Shown: one piece after another, positions 25,324-40,340 of the stretch
Layout of the letters: the number at the start of each line of letters is the position of its first letter
Position numbering within the stretch: the stretch's first letter is position 1
Assembly (NCBI RefSeq): GCF_008831285.2
Contig: NC_045140.1
Location: 22,958,131 to 23,022,130 of the forward strand
DNA: 64,000 nucleotides
Direction: 5' to 3'
Origin: Nymphaea colorata
Taxonomy: Eukaryota > Streptophyta > Magnoliopsida > Nymphaeales > Nymphaeaceae
Made by a program: the position numbers and the translations under genes
The notes under the pieces: model-generated
What the model saw: the letters and a program-made list of their open reading frames with translations, nothing else
Database searches by the model: none
Told to the model about the DNA's origin: nothing

Positions 25324-26127
25324 CAATAAACATAAAACTTTCCAGCAGTAACCGTGGTCCTTATTGCTCCACAGGCTCTTGCAACAATTCGACCGAACAG
25401 GATCCAGGAAGGTGGAGCTAACAGCTAAGCTCCATGATGAAGGCATAGATTTTCCTTCCAAGCAAGTGGTATCAAGGAAGAGATTTCGCAGGGAAGGAGG
25501 CAGAATGGTTAATCATGACGAATAGAGAGCAACAAATCTGGAAGATTATATACCAGGGAATGCAGCGGTTGGACCGTTGGATTTTCAGTGTCGGAGAAAC
25601 ATTAGAAACAGTGCAACATTGCTTCGTGAAATTGGAGAGAGACAAGAAAGAACAAAAACAAGAGAAGTTGTTGGACAACGATCATTAGCTTCTCTACCCG
25701 CAAAAATCTGATCCAGAAAATTAGTCCCTTAGATCAATAAAAGAGTGATCATGGTGCTCAACTGTTTAGTTGCTTCTTTGACTTGCCATGATACAGGATA
25801 TATACAATGAAAAAGGCAGTGCAACATTAAAGCAGGCCTCATATTAGGTGTGTGTAAAGCCCAAATGTGTTCTTGTTCTGGTTGTGGTCAAGCCAGGACA
25901 GAGGGCTAACATCTAGGGCCCGGGACGATATATGCCCCCCTGACATGCTTTAATGCAGTTAAGTTACTGGATGACGCTTTGACAGAGAGCAGCTAGGCCT
26001 GTTAGGATCCCCATGATTAAAATAACTGAATTAGGTAACCAGGTGCTATGATTTAGTAATAAAACCTGAATATTGGCCTTGATTGCTATCATTCTTCGAC
26101 GGAGCAATTGAATTAAATTAAAAAAAG
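25319..26127. other. 0.8-kb block present only in unit 2
   Basis: The homology with unit 1 breaks at the AG microsatellite and resumes at AGAGCAACAGTAAATGCTGG (26127 on). A string similar to a tRNA-Met primer binding site (TGGTATCAAGGA, about 25468) hints at an LTR-retrotransposon fragment, but no protein domain or long terminal repeat was found. Confidence 0.45.
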
Positions 26128-26419
26128 AGCAACAGTAAATGCTGGCTGACCAAGAAGAGAAATGTTGTCTACTACTCATTTGGTTGTCTTGCACTAGCAA
26201 ACTGTGCCTGCCTGTGAAATGGGAAAGTTTGCTCCACATTTGTTTGGGACAGGGCCAAAAACGGCCTCGTAGAAGCGGGAAAATCAGCTCTCTCAGAAAC
26301 CTGAGAAGCTCAGCTGGATATAAGCCCTGCCCGCACGGTGAATAAGGTCGATCAGGAAGGCTGAGGGCCAAGAAAACCCCCAGCTCATTTGACGTTGTCT
26401 CTTTAGACAGCACCATCAT

Positions 26420-26573
26420 CAGTGGCGGAGCCACGTTGTGGCTGGAGTGAGCAATTAGCCCACTAAATTTACATTATTTATATATAGAAACTTCATCAAT
26501 TTCTATTTTTTTGCATAGGGGTGCCTTTTCGAGTTTGAAATTTACACTTTAGAAATTTTTGACTTCGTCACTG
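26420..26573. mobile_element. Second copy of the CAGTGGCGGAGCC hAT-like MITE
   Basis: Same ends and same ACCATCAT target duplications (26412-26419 and 26574-26581) as 12929-13070. It is slightly longer owing to internal differences, including a stretch near 26500-26535 absent from the unit 1 copy. Confidence 0.85.
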
Positions 26574-27197
26574 ACCATCATCCTACTAAAATCCTATTTT
26601 GCAGAATTTAAAAGAAGTATAGACACTGGTGAAGGAAAACGGAGAGGGGTTACCAGAAGCACCCATGGGGCTCAGAAACCATGTTAACTGAGTGAAAAGC
26701 AAGCTTCTTTTGAAAGAGAAACTATTCTCTTTTAAAGAAAAAACACAAGAGCCTAATTTTATTCTGAATCAAAGAGGCTCGGGTCCTCTCTTCTCCCTAA
26801 AGTCCCAAACCACTGCCTGCTCTCTGGCGAACAGTAACCACGTGATATGCATCTTCTCCTCTTCTCTTCTCCTCTTCTCTTCCTAAACTTTCTTATTGAG
26901 GTAGCTTTTCCTTCTTTCTTCTTGAACTTCTACTTCTTCTACTTCTCTATTTCTTTTACCCAGCTTTTTCCTGCACTTTCTTATGCCATCTTCCCCTTCT
27001 CCCTCATGCCTACTTCTTCCTCTTCCTCACGCCTTCTTCTTCATGATCTTCATAAAAGAACAAGCGGGAGTCAAGGGGCTGGACCCTCCTCCAAACCAAT
27101 GCTGATCCCAAGGGTAAGAGAAACAAAAAAATTATTAGTGCATATTTCTGATGTTTGTTGTGAGCAATTTTAGTTTTGGTAATGTAACTTTAAGAAA

Positions 27198-27367
27198 CTA
27201 AGAATCACGAGGCCTAGGAATTTGGAGTTTGAAACTTCAGTTGTTTACCTTTGTTAGCAAGAAAAATTATTATGCTTCCTACCTAAGAATCACGAGGCCT
27301 AGGAATTTGGAGTTTGAAACTTCAGTTGTTCACCTTTGTTAGCAAGAAAAACTATATTATGCTTCCT
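27198..27367. repeat. 85-bp local tandem duplication
   Basis: The segment beginning CTAAGAATCACGAGGCCTAG occurs twice in a row, 85 bases apart. Unit 1 has it once (about 13690-13775), so this step followed the unit duplication. Confidence 0.85.
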
Positions 27368-27415
27368 ACTTGCGTCTTAATCGTTTTGTTTCGCTTCCAG
27401 TTTGCTTCATGCTGG

Positions 27416-28789
27416 TTTCCTTTCATTTCATCCGATTTCCACTTCCAAAAAATTTGTAAGATCCTCGCTTCCGCTTCCTTCCTGAATCTATTCTGGCTCT
27501 CAAGCACACCACCCCCCCCCCCCCCCCCCCCCCACAACACACACACACACACACAAATCATAAAGTGGCACTGAGGCCATAGCCTAGGACTCTTGGATAT
27601 GACTGAACGTGCAGGATGCAGTCCGCCACAGTAACCTGCTGCGACATACAACTATACAAGCAGCCTGATGGCCTGACCTTAAAACAATCTCGACAACTTG
27701 AAAAGATGGTTTTCCCAACTGTCATAAATTATGTAAGTATTTCCTTTTCTGCATTATATTGGATCCTTTTCGAAGACCTGGTCACTTTGGTTACAGAGGA
27801 GACAGAATGTTTCTTCCAAAATTCTGAGGTTTACTTCCCCTTCTGAGGAAACAATCCCACCCCTCAGAACGCTCCCGGATACAGAAAGGTGTTAGTGGTC
27901 ATACAATGTTTAACTCCCCACAACTGTAAGGAAATAACGTGAACTAAATACAGGGAATTGGAAAATAATGGCAATCCAACTGCAGAGAAGTCGCAGTTCG
28001 TTCAGTTAAGAACTTCCATAGGTTAAGTTAGAAATGGCAGTACACACTCTGTCCTCAGTCCTCCCATTGTCTTCTTGAGAGAAAACAGAGACAACAGAAC
28101 AGAGAGAGCGCAAAACATATTTTTTTCACAGATCTGAGCATTCGAGACGATAAATTTCCATAATAAGGTTAATGTCTCAATCATGCCAAGCAAGTGTTAT
28201 CTCATACAACAACTAAAGAACTGGAAATATGTAAACCTGATGTTAGTTGGGAAAAAAAAGCTTCTTTTGAAAGATCGTTGGTGTAACACAGGTTCACCTA
28301 AGAAAGCCAGGAAAAGTGACTACAGAAAATGACAGTTCTCTCCTATGAGGAGGCCACAACCAGTTCGCATCAATTGGATATGCTCTCTGTCTTTAAAGAG
28401 CTTTTTCAATGATCGGTATGGGATGAAAACACCCCTGACTGACTACCTATACTGTATGAGCGGTCATGTGCTTCATGTTATAGATCAATCTAAAGTAACA
28501 GGTCAACGTGCGAAGCACCCAACATCATACCTTTTGTGCATGAAGAGACAGTACACAAAATTTCTTCGTCCATGAAGAAAAAAAAAAAATTGTGTCGCTA
28601 GAATAACCACTTTATTCTCACAGTCCGATGTAAGAATCCTACCTTCCAACGTTTTACGAGAAAGGACATACCTCGATTCAATTTCAAGAAATGGAATCAG
28701 GTCTCAAATCAAAACAGACAGAAAGAAGTATACAGACCCAAACAGGAAGAGCGTACCGCAAGCAATTGCAGTTTGAAAAGACGCGATCG
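27416..28789. other. Intergenic, includes a C22 run and (AC)n
   Basis: Unique sequence follows the end of duplication unit 2. A C homopolymer at about 27512-27533 and an AC run at 27535-27556 are the only clear structures. No supported gene. The 3' UTR of the LYR gene is expected near the right end. Confidence 0.5.
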
Positions 28790-28955
28790 TCAACACCCGC
28801 AGATCTTCTTCAATTCAGAAGCAGCGCTCTCGTCAATCTCATACTGCAGACGCAATTAGAAGGATCAAAAGTAGAACAAGGGGCCGCGACATTTAGTTGC
28901 AATTGGAAAAGACGCGATCTTGAACAACACGAAGAGCGTACCACAAGTAAGTGCA

Positions 28956-29008
<53 letters not shown>

Positions 29009-29197
29009 CTTCTTCAGGACCCAGCAGGAGTGGGAGAAGGTCCTGCGGAGGAGCTCGTCAAGGGTGGCGGGATCTTCGACGTCCCTGTAGTTGACGAAGT
29101 TCTCCCGCGCAAACTTAGCGTAGTAGGGGCGGCTGTCCTCCGGCAGCTTCCTCACCAGCCGCAGCACCCCTCTGTACGCCATCACCGCCTTCTCCAT
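28790..29197 (-). CDS. LYR-motif protein (LYRM9-like, mitochondrial)
   Basis: Exon 1 (29197-29009) encodes 63 residues from MEKAVMAYRGVLRLVRKL. Exon 2 (28843-28790) encodes only 17 more (YEIDESAASELKKICGC) and was found by extending past the donor at 29008. The total is 80 residues, normal for this small plant family. The N-terminal AYRGVLRL is the LYR-type motif, and PYYAKFARENFVNYRD is the conserved helix that follows. Family members bind the mitochondrial acyl carrier protein and help assemble or mature respiratory or Fe-S proteins; the partner here is not known. The 165-bp intron carries a long (CT)n run on the coding strand. The ATG at 29197 is preferred: the 49 upstream codons open to 29344 are not conserved in type. 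It is divergent from the PPR gene. Confidence 0.85.
28956..29005. repeat. (GA)n microsatellite inside the LYR gene intron
   Basis: About 25 GA units, adjacent to the splice donor of the minus-strand LYR gene (CT-rich in the transcript). Confidence 0.9.
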
Positions 29198-29406
29198 CCC
29201 CTCCACAGGACCACAGCCCACACTCCTTCCCACTCTCTGGCACGCGATCCGCCGCGCCTTTATAGGCGGGAATGAGGTGCGCCTCCCCGGACTGGTTGAC
29301 GGGCCGGACCTTCCACCGTGGTCGTGGTTCCGATCCATATCCACCCAAAGGGAACCCTAGTTGACTAGCTCTGTTTCAAAACGCCCGCGTTTGTGTGGCT
29401 ACGATC
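29198..29406. promoter_or_regulatory. Compact bidirectional promoter between LYR and PPR genes
   Basis: Only 209 bp separate the two divergent start codons. The spacer is GC-rich compared with the surroundings and must hold both 5' UTRs and promoters unless leaders are spliced. No clear TATA box is seen. Confidence 0.6.
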
Positions 29407-31473
29407 ATGAATTCGTTTTCCAGAAACCCCGTTTCCTTCGTAAATCGACTCCACGATCTCTTCGCCGGATTGCGGTTCTTCTCGAGCGGTCGCCGCCGCC
29501 TGCGTAGTAGGAGGAAGAAGGACGATGCAGTGTCGGAACCCAACTCCGTTTCTCTGTACCTCCGCAGGGCGAAGGTCATCGATGCCCTCCGCCTTCTCCT
29601 GCGCTCTCCCGCCGGTGGCGCCGAGGACTCGATTCGGGGTCTCGCCTCGGAGATCGACACCTTCGTCGCTTCTCAGGTCATCCGCGGCTCTCCGTCGCCG
29701 GAATCGGCTATCTCATTCTTCGATTTGCTCAGAACCATTCCAGGGTACGCCCATAACCAGCACACCTGCCACTCGCTGGCGAAGCGCCTCAGCAACTCGG
29801 GGCGAGCGGCGGAACTTCGATCTTTCATCCGAGCGATCGAGTCCGGAGAGTACGAAGGCGTCTCCGTGAGTTTCATGGATCTGCTGCGATGGCATTCCGG
29901 CACCGGCGATCTAGAAGCGGCTGTGAATGTGTGGATGGAAATGAAATCTTTCTACGAGAAGAATTTCTCGGCCAAGAGACCGTGCACGGAGTCCTACAAC
30001 ATCCTCTTGGATTTGTACGCTGAGAAGGGGAAGCATGTCGAGGCGACGAGGCTGTTTCTGTACATGGTGAAGCAAGGCGCGCTTCCGAACCCGCGGACGT
30101 ACACGATCATAATGAAGCATTTGGTGAAGATTGGGAAGGTGGGGGAGGCAATGGAGATATTCAAGAGGTTGCCGGCAATGAGGATGAGGAGGACGAGTAA
30201 GCAGTATCTTTTGCTCATTGATACTTTTATGAGTGTCGGTGATGCTCAGATGGTTAAGACTTTGATTGGTGAAATGCGGAAAGATGGGGTTCTGCCTTCC
30301 CGAGGACTGATGTCGTCGGTAAAGCTCTTGCAGGAATCGGGATTCACAGAGGAGGCGGATGAGATTGTGAGAAAGTATTTGCCAGATTCGAGAATTGGAA
30401 GCCTAGACACGCAATTGAACGTTCCGAATGACATGTTCGATGATGAGGATGAAGATGACGATCAACCTGATGAGGATTGTGACGACATTTATGGGGTGGA
30501 AGACGACTGTGATCGTAATGGGATAGCTAGTGGTTTGAAATTGAAGCCATGGATTGACCCGAATGCTCTTGCAAGCTGCTTGAAGAATTGGAATGCTGAT
30601 GATGTTTCAGCGTTGGAGAATGCTAAGTTTGTTTGGACGACTACGCTGGTTTCCAAAGTACTGAGGGGACTTAGGAAGGCAGACACTGCTTGGGAATTCT
30701 TCTGTTGGGTATCCCAGCAGCCTGGTTTCACTCATGATATCTATACGGTCTCTAGAATGATCGTCATGCTTGCCCGCCAAGGGAATTTTGATTTAGTTGA
30801 TCGGCTGATTGAGAAAGTTAAGAGTGAAGGCATTCAATTGTCACCGAGCACTGTTAGATTGCTAATAGAGGCGTATGGGAGATCTAAGAATGCAGATGCA
30901 GCTTTGAAGGTTTTCCGCAAATTAATGTCGTCGTTGTTTGGATTCAAGCCCAGTCTTTTGTTGTATTCTTCTCTGGTTCGCGCTTTGACCAAGGGTGGTA
31001 GAGCCACTGCTGCAGTGGATCTTCTTGAAGAGATGATGCTCATGGGTATTAATCCAGACATTCAAACTTATTCAGGTTTGATGCAGCACTTTGCGCGTGA
31101 AGGAGACGTGAGGCAAGTACAACAGTTATTCGGGATGATGAGACAGAGTAGTATAGAACCCGATGCACATACATGTTGTCTACTGATAAATGCTTACTGC
31201 AAGAATGAAAGATCTGCTTTGGCATTGAGAGTCTTTGAGGACATGGTAACCGCAGGATTGGAACCAGATGCATCCACTAAAGCTTTTCTAGTGAAGAGTC
31301 TTTGGAAAGAAGGGAAACTGCGAGAGGCTGCAATAGTGGAAGAAAGAATTGGAGACGGAAAAGACCTTCCGAGGTCATTGCTCGGACATGTGTGGTCTGT
31401 AAATTCTTCAGACCTCATGCATGTCTATAGCGTCTATGCAAAATGCTTCACCAAGGAAAATGCTGCCAACTAG
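29407..31473 (+). CDS. P-class pentatricopeptide repeat protein, probably mitochondrial
   Basis: Single exon, 688 residues from the ATG at 29407; in-frame codons to 29395 lack an ATG. The N-terminus (MNSFSRNPVSF to GRRRLRSRRKKD) is rich in Arg and Ser with no acidic residues before about residue 39, as in mitochondrial presequences. Two blocks of PPR repeats follow: about residues 190-310 (TESYNILLDLYAEKGKHVEATRLF, NPRTYTIIMKHLVKIGKVGEAMEIF) and about 440-660 (DIYTVSRMIVMLARQGNFDLVDRL, DIQTYSGLMQHFAREGDVRQVQQLF, DAHTCCLLINAYCKNERSALALRVF). Between them lies an acidic linker (about 343-372, DDEDEDDDQPDEDCDD). No E or DYW tail is present, so it is P-class, expected to bind organellar RNA. The target is unknown. 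Confidence 0.88.
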   Translation: MNSFSRNPVSFVNRLHDLFAGLRFFSSGRRRLRSRRKKDDAVSEPNSVSLYLRRAKVIDALRLLLRSPAGGAEDSIRGLASEIDTFVASQVIRGSPSPESAISFFDLLRTIPGYAHNQHTCHSLAKRLSNSGRAAELRSFIRAIESGEYEGVSVSFMDLLRWHSGTGDLEAAVNVWMEMKSFYEKNFSAKRPCTESYNILLDLYAEKGKHVEATRLFLYMVKQGALPNPRTYTIIMKHLVKIGKVGEAMEIFKRLPAMRMRRTSKQYLLLIDTFMSVGDAQMVKTLIGEMRKDGVLPSRGLMSSVKLLQESGFTEEADEIVRKYLPDSRIGSLDTQLNVPNDMFDDEDEDDDQPDEDCDDIYGVEDDCDRNGIASGLKLKPWIDPNALASCLKNWNADDVSALENAKFVWTTTLVSKVLRGLRKADTAWEFFCWVSQQPGFTHDIYTVSRMIVMLARQGNFDLVDRLIEKVKSEGIQLSPSTVRLLIEAYGRSKNADAALKVFRKLMSSLFGFKPSLLLYSSLVRALTKGGRATAAVDLLEEMMLMGINPDIQTYSGLMQHFAREGDVRQVQQLFGMMRQSSIEPDAHTCCLLINAYCKNERSALALRVFEDMVTAGLEPDASTKAFLVKSLWKEGKLREAAIVEERIGDGKDLPRSLLGHVWSVNSSDLMHVYSVYAKCFTKENAAN

Positions 31474-34400
31474 TCAAGGAAGTAGTCCTACAAGTGTTGT
31501 TTTTTCCATAGCAGTTGTTTGGGCTGTTGGAAATGCGAGTCAGCTGGTTATACAAATCCAGATGCTTATACAGAAATCGATATGCTCCGGCAGTGATTGG
31601 GCGACCTGATTGGTCATTAAGCTGGAGGAGAGAAAAGAATACTGACAACATTCATCAAAGTTACTCTTGTGGGCTGTACGTCACTATCCATCCCTTGAAT
31701 ATCGTTTAGTCAATTCACTACGTGAAGATAACTTGCAGCTGGGAGTAAACTGGTTGAGCTTGCGCTGCATGAGGGTGAGTTCTAGTTTATCTTCCTTTCA
31801 TTTGCATCTCAGCAAATCCACCCATAAATTTTAATGGAGTGACATGTCCTTTCTCGTGTACTTTCATCTTTCCAGAGGGCGGTCAGTTCTTCCTAAAGAA
31901 GTCCTGGTTCTACGTGCCTTAGTTTGTTTCCATCTAATCACATGCTGCACCTTCTGGGGTTACTCTTGAAACAAAGTCCAGAAAAGAAGCTATTAAACTT
32001 GTCAGTGCTTAAGGTTTAGGACCAAATGATTTCCTTAAAGCTTCAATTAGCTTGTCATTGGCTGTTTGTCCTGCTTAAATGTGCGCTTCGTTATATATTG
32101 GTTATGATATCTCTTTCTGGTTAAATAACCGAACGAGCATTAGGCACTGTTGTGTCAAGTTAGTTCCTTCCGTTGTGTTTTCTCTTGTTTTGAGTTGTAT
32201 ATATGCGTGCTGGTTCTGAGACGCTGTGGTAGTTCTTGTAAGAAAAGCAATACCCGTTGTTCATCGGCCATAGTAATATTGATATGCAGAACCTATAGTA
32301 TTAAGAAAAACAATTCAAAAGCTTTTGAAATATACAATTTGAACTGAATATATTGTTTGCTTGTGTCACGTGTGCATGTCAAATATTTTGCTAAACCTGG
32401 AAATCATACGAAGTCTCTGGTTGATTGCTGTGGCATGCCTGCATTGCAAAATTAGTATCTTAAGAGCTGAGTTTGTGCAGATTCGTCTCATGGTGAAGAT
32501 AAAGCAATTGATCTGTTCAAAGGTAGGGAGAGTAGCGCGCACATGCACTTTCTCATTGCAATTTCTTTTACTTGACCATGTAAGCGACAAAGCAGAAAGA
32601 GACGCTCTTGACAAGCATTTTAAGGATCTGAGACTATTCTGGAAGGTGTATGATGACGAATCCTTCTGAAGAAAAGTGCTAATGTGCCCCAGCCACCAAG
32701 CCTTATTGAGGTCAACATGAAAAAAACTCAGACAGCAGAATGACAGAGTTGAGACTCTGCCGTCAGTTTACAAAACAGTTCAAATAAAAATAAATACTAG
32801 AAATAAAAATACAAAGAAAAAGGAAAGAAGTAGCACATGTATATATATGTTACAATTTAGAGAAGCTTGATCCAATATCTTCATCTTGACACCCTCCACA
32901 TTCCCGGCTTACTAGTTTGCCACCTGTGGTGGTTAATTCTGGAAAGGGTATTATTGCAGCAGATTTTGACTACAACAGAACATGCCAGTAAGATTGTTTC
33001 TATTTCACCACCTTTATCCTTTCCCTGTTTTTCATATTTGGCCTTTAACATGGAGATTTGAAGGAATAAGATTATAACCCTTTAATTCGTTAAGCCCACA
33101 ACAGTGGCTCTACTCTCTAAAGAGGCCTGCGGAGGAATGAAGAAAAGGGTAAGTATTTGTTGATGAGGAACTAAACCTACTTATGCAGACGTGTCACACA
33201 ATACTCTCAATGCATTAGAGGGTGGAAATTTTGATGAAGTCATTCATACCTTTGTCATATTTAAGTCAATATAGTCCTCCTTTTTCTCCCCTTTGGCCTT
33301 CACTTGTTTCAAAGATGGGATACCCTGTGGAAGAAGCACTTATTGGTATTCAGAAATAGCCCTATCAGAACAGACTGCATGGTGCATACCAGCCAGTAAA
33401 TGATAGATATGAGATCCACCACAGATGTGAAATTTTCGGATGCTTTTAATAGATAAACATTAAAATAAAAAATGGAAAAGAAAAAATAATGTCGTTGTTC
33501 TTTGGTGTACCTTGCACCCATTCGGACAAACCGTGGTAATAGTTTTTTCTGGTTAGTTGCTTTATAGTACTAAAAGCATCCTAATGAGAGCCCCTACAAC
33601 AACTGCATTCCTCTGATGAAATAGAAAAAAGAATAAGATGAATAAGATGCTTGTGTTTCCATAAATGATAATAGTGTTATTTATGTTTTATGTGGTTGCA
33701 GATTGCTTGAAGGATTGAAATCTTCAACAAAACAAGGTAGATATGGTACCAGAGATGGTCCAAGATTTGACGCTGCTTAAAGGACTACTTCGGAACTGAG
33801 GGCCCCCAGTTTGGTACGACGCTGCTCCTTAGAGTAAGAGAAAACGCCTCTCTAGCCTGGGTCATCTTTGTTAACTTGCTTTTAAGGTTCTTGGTAGAAA
33901 GGGAGCCTCGGGCCCTCAAGCCATGGTTCCGATGGTCGTAGAGATCAGCTTCAATGAACAAGGAGGAGCATCTTCCAGTAAGCTGCTTGTGCAAGGTATG
34001 CCACCCGGTCGTACATCATTCAGCATCCTGCCAATATGGGATACTTCTGTTCCATCTCCCAGGATTCAGATTTGCTGTAGGCCCGCAGCATCATACGATA
34101 TTCTGTTTGGTTTTTCACATAATCAAACCAGAAACCAATATTTGAGAAGCTGATATATTGCAGGAGTTCAACATTCCTTTCTGTTGAACTACATCCACTG
34201 GAATCGGCAGGCCGTCTTAAAATCAGATACGAACTGGTCATGCCTATAGAAATTGGATATGGTATGAGAAGGATTTTCTAATTGCTAGGCGGACTGGGCT
34301 ACTAGCCTACTACACTTAGGCGGTGTTCAACACAGTGGCAGTACAAAATTTTTTATTTTTTATTAATTTATATCTCTTTAGCTGAAAAACCGAGGTGGTC

Positions 34401-34639
34401 ACGAGTGGTCGATTCTACACTTTCCAATTCACTACTACTTTTTCCATTGAATTGTTGCAGGCTGTGTATTGTTCTTTTTGTGGATGGGTCGAATATCCTG
34501 TGCACAAATTCAGTGGACTGCAATTCTGTAAAAAGAGATGATGCTTGATTTAGGATTTCGAGGGCTGTCTTAGGCGTGATGCAGGAAGAAGAGACAACAT
34601 CAGCTTGCGGATGTGATGCTGTAGAATTTAGCACTTAAT
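31474..34639. other. Intergenic region without a recognisable gene
   Basis: Presumably the PPR 3' UTR near the start. Several ORFs of 60-100 codons exist (for example 32361-32669 and 33923-34153), but none shows a known domain or splice context. Confidence 0.5.
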
Positions 34640-36475
<1,836 letters not shown>

Positions 36476-36539
36476 TTGGATGCCCACAGTGTATATTCAA
36501 TTAATATTACATCCAAGTGTATATTCATTTAATGCAACT

Positions 36540-37013
36540 CGTAAGACAATAGCTCTTACTTAATGACGCACAGAACATGGAGGGCGATAACATAAATTTA
36601 TATTAATTGGCCATATATATTCTCATGTATATGAATGCTAACCCGCATTAATTTTTCCTTTTAAACAATCCTCTCATTTACGGTCAATAAATTCTCTAGC
36701 CTTTCTTGAGAGAACACATTTTTATGGAAAAATAAACATTAAAAGCACAGCTACAGGAATATTAATTGACGAGCTTAGACTTAATTTCCAATATTTTTTA
36801 GTCTTTCTGCTTAATTTGTTAATTGCTCAACAACGATGTGACAGAATGGAGATTCACCAATTTACCAACTAAGAAACCGCGTCCACATTTTCTTTCTCGA
36901 AACCCAAGCACGTTACGCTATTAAGACCCGAGGAGTACGCCACTTAGTTTTGATTTCACATTTCCTTTTAGTGGCTAGTCCCACAAGATCGGTGGGATGC
37001 GGCAAAGATTGAG

Positions 37014-37090
<77 letters not shown>

Positions 37091-37180
37091 CATCGACTTT
37101 TATGAAGGTCAGGCCAAACGTATTTAAGAATCAGTATACTTATTTAGGGTTTGATTGCCTTGGCACCTGTTTTCATTAAA
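36540..37180 (-). repeat. Inverted, diverged copy of flanking module B
   Basis: Read on the minus strand, this resembles 41290-41600 and 47400-47750 (shared strings such as TTTGGCCTGACC and GTGAATCTCCA). It marks a further rearranged piece of the protease-cluster flanks. Confidence 0.6.
37015..37084. repeat. (CT)n(AT)n compound microsatellite
   Basis: A CT run followed by a TA run, mirroring the (AT)n(GA)n block at 40256-40340 in opposite order. Confidence 0.95.
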
Positions 37181-38170
37181 AGAAAGGGAAAAAAAAAAGG
37201 AAAATGTTTTTGGTTAAAATTGAGCATGTGTGACGTTTCAAACGAATTACTTGGGGATCCGAGGGACGACTTTTTGCCTGGATCACAGTTTGTTTTGCCA
37301 ATCCAATCTCTTGTTGACTATCTAATTATTTAGAATTCAACAATTATTAATATTTAGTTTCTATTGCCCACACAGAAAAATAATGAAACCCCGAGCTGGT
37401 TGTTTTCGTACTATTAATTTAGCGATCGCTGATGTTAATTAATACTCTACCTGTGCAGCACATCTTGAGCAATATGATGGTAAACTTTGACAAAAATTAT
37501 CCAAATAGAGCGTGATGCAGGCACAAAGCGGGAGCGAACTCCAGCTTCTGATGATCATGCACCAACAGATCAATCAGTGACAAAATAGTCGACATCGACA
37601 GGACGACGAGAATCTTCATGTCCGTCCACTTTTATGTTTAATTGGACTTACTTTTGTTTATTTTTGAACTTAAGAAACAAAAATAGACCAATTCCTCACT
37701 ATTAGATCCGACTGCTAATACGGTTTGATGCTTAACCATTTGCGAAAAGAAGTTGCTTCTAATACTAACACTAAATGTATTATGATGAGGTATGGAATTA
37801 AACCGACATCTCCAAGCCACCCAAGCAAATAAAAGCGATGGCAATGAATTTTTCTCGATGTGTATGAAACAACGTTTCAGTCATCCAAATAGTAAAAAAG
37901 CTGTGTACAGAGGGAAAGAAAAATACGTAGGATTAATTTAGGCAAACAAAACAAGCCATCATATTTGCACGAACGTTTCCAATGCAGGATTGCAAAACAA
38001 CAAACAATCGGACATTCCCACACTCCCAAACAAAGGACAAGACAAAGCAAACACATCCTTTCCCTGACAAGGAAAGGTTTTATTTTCGTATTACTTTATT
38101 GATGAACAGTACGCCGTGAGCCTCCGACAGGGAAAGCTTGGGGCGACGGCAGCAACAATCGACGGCGTTG

Positions 38171-39974
<1,804 letters not shown>

Positions 39975-40253
39975 GGTAACACCCCACCAAGGAAAACTAA
40001 GAAAATATACTTAGCAATGCATAAGACCGTAAACTGAAAGATTGACACTACAAAAAGCACTACAAAAAGAACTACTTTACGGAAGATTCAAAAAGAGACC
40101 CACCTAAAACTCGCCCTGCTCGCGGTCACCACATAGACACTGTTTGAGAAGGAACTCGAGAGAGAAGGAGAACTGGAAATGTTGTGAGTGTCGATAGGCG
40201 ATTGTGAAGGGAGAACATATGGCCGTCTCTCTTTATAGGTTATCGTCCAACCA

Positions 40254-40255
<2 letters not shown>

Positions 40256-40340
<85 letters not shown>
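40256..40340. repeat. (AT)n(GA)n compound microsatellite upstream of the protease gene
   Basis: About 60 bases of AT/TA followed by about 25 bases of GA, roughly 280 bp upstream of the protease start codon, so within or next to its promoter. Confidence 0.95.

Larger units (their letters stand above)
13823..27415 (+). repeat. Tandem duplication unit 2, enlarged by insertions
   Basis: This direct copy of 7557-13822 is 13.6 kb long. Two blocks account for most of the extra length: 16241-22596 (LINE-containing) and 25319-26127. Otherwise the order of MITE, P450, 23-bp repeats, second MITE and pyrimidine-rich tail is the same as in unit 1. Confidence 0.9.

Noticed and set aside
28691-29275. 194-codon plus-strand ORF with an Arg/Glu-rich middle
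   Set aside because: Antisense to the LYR gene. The Arg/Glu stretch is simply the (GA)n microsatellite.
28865-29344. 159-codon reading of the LYR gene as a single exon
   Set aside because: The C-terminal Ser/Leu run is translated (CT)n intron. The spliced model gives the expected 80-residue family protein.
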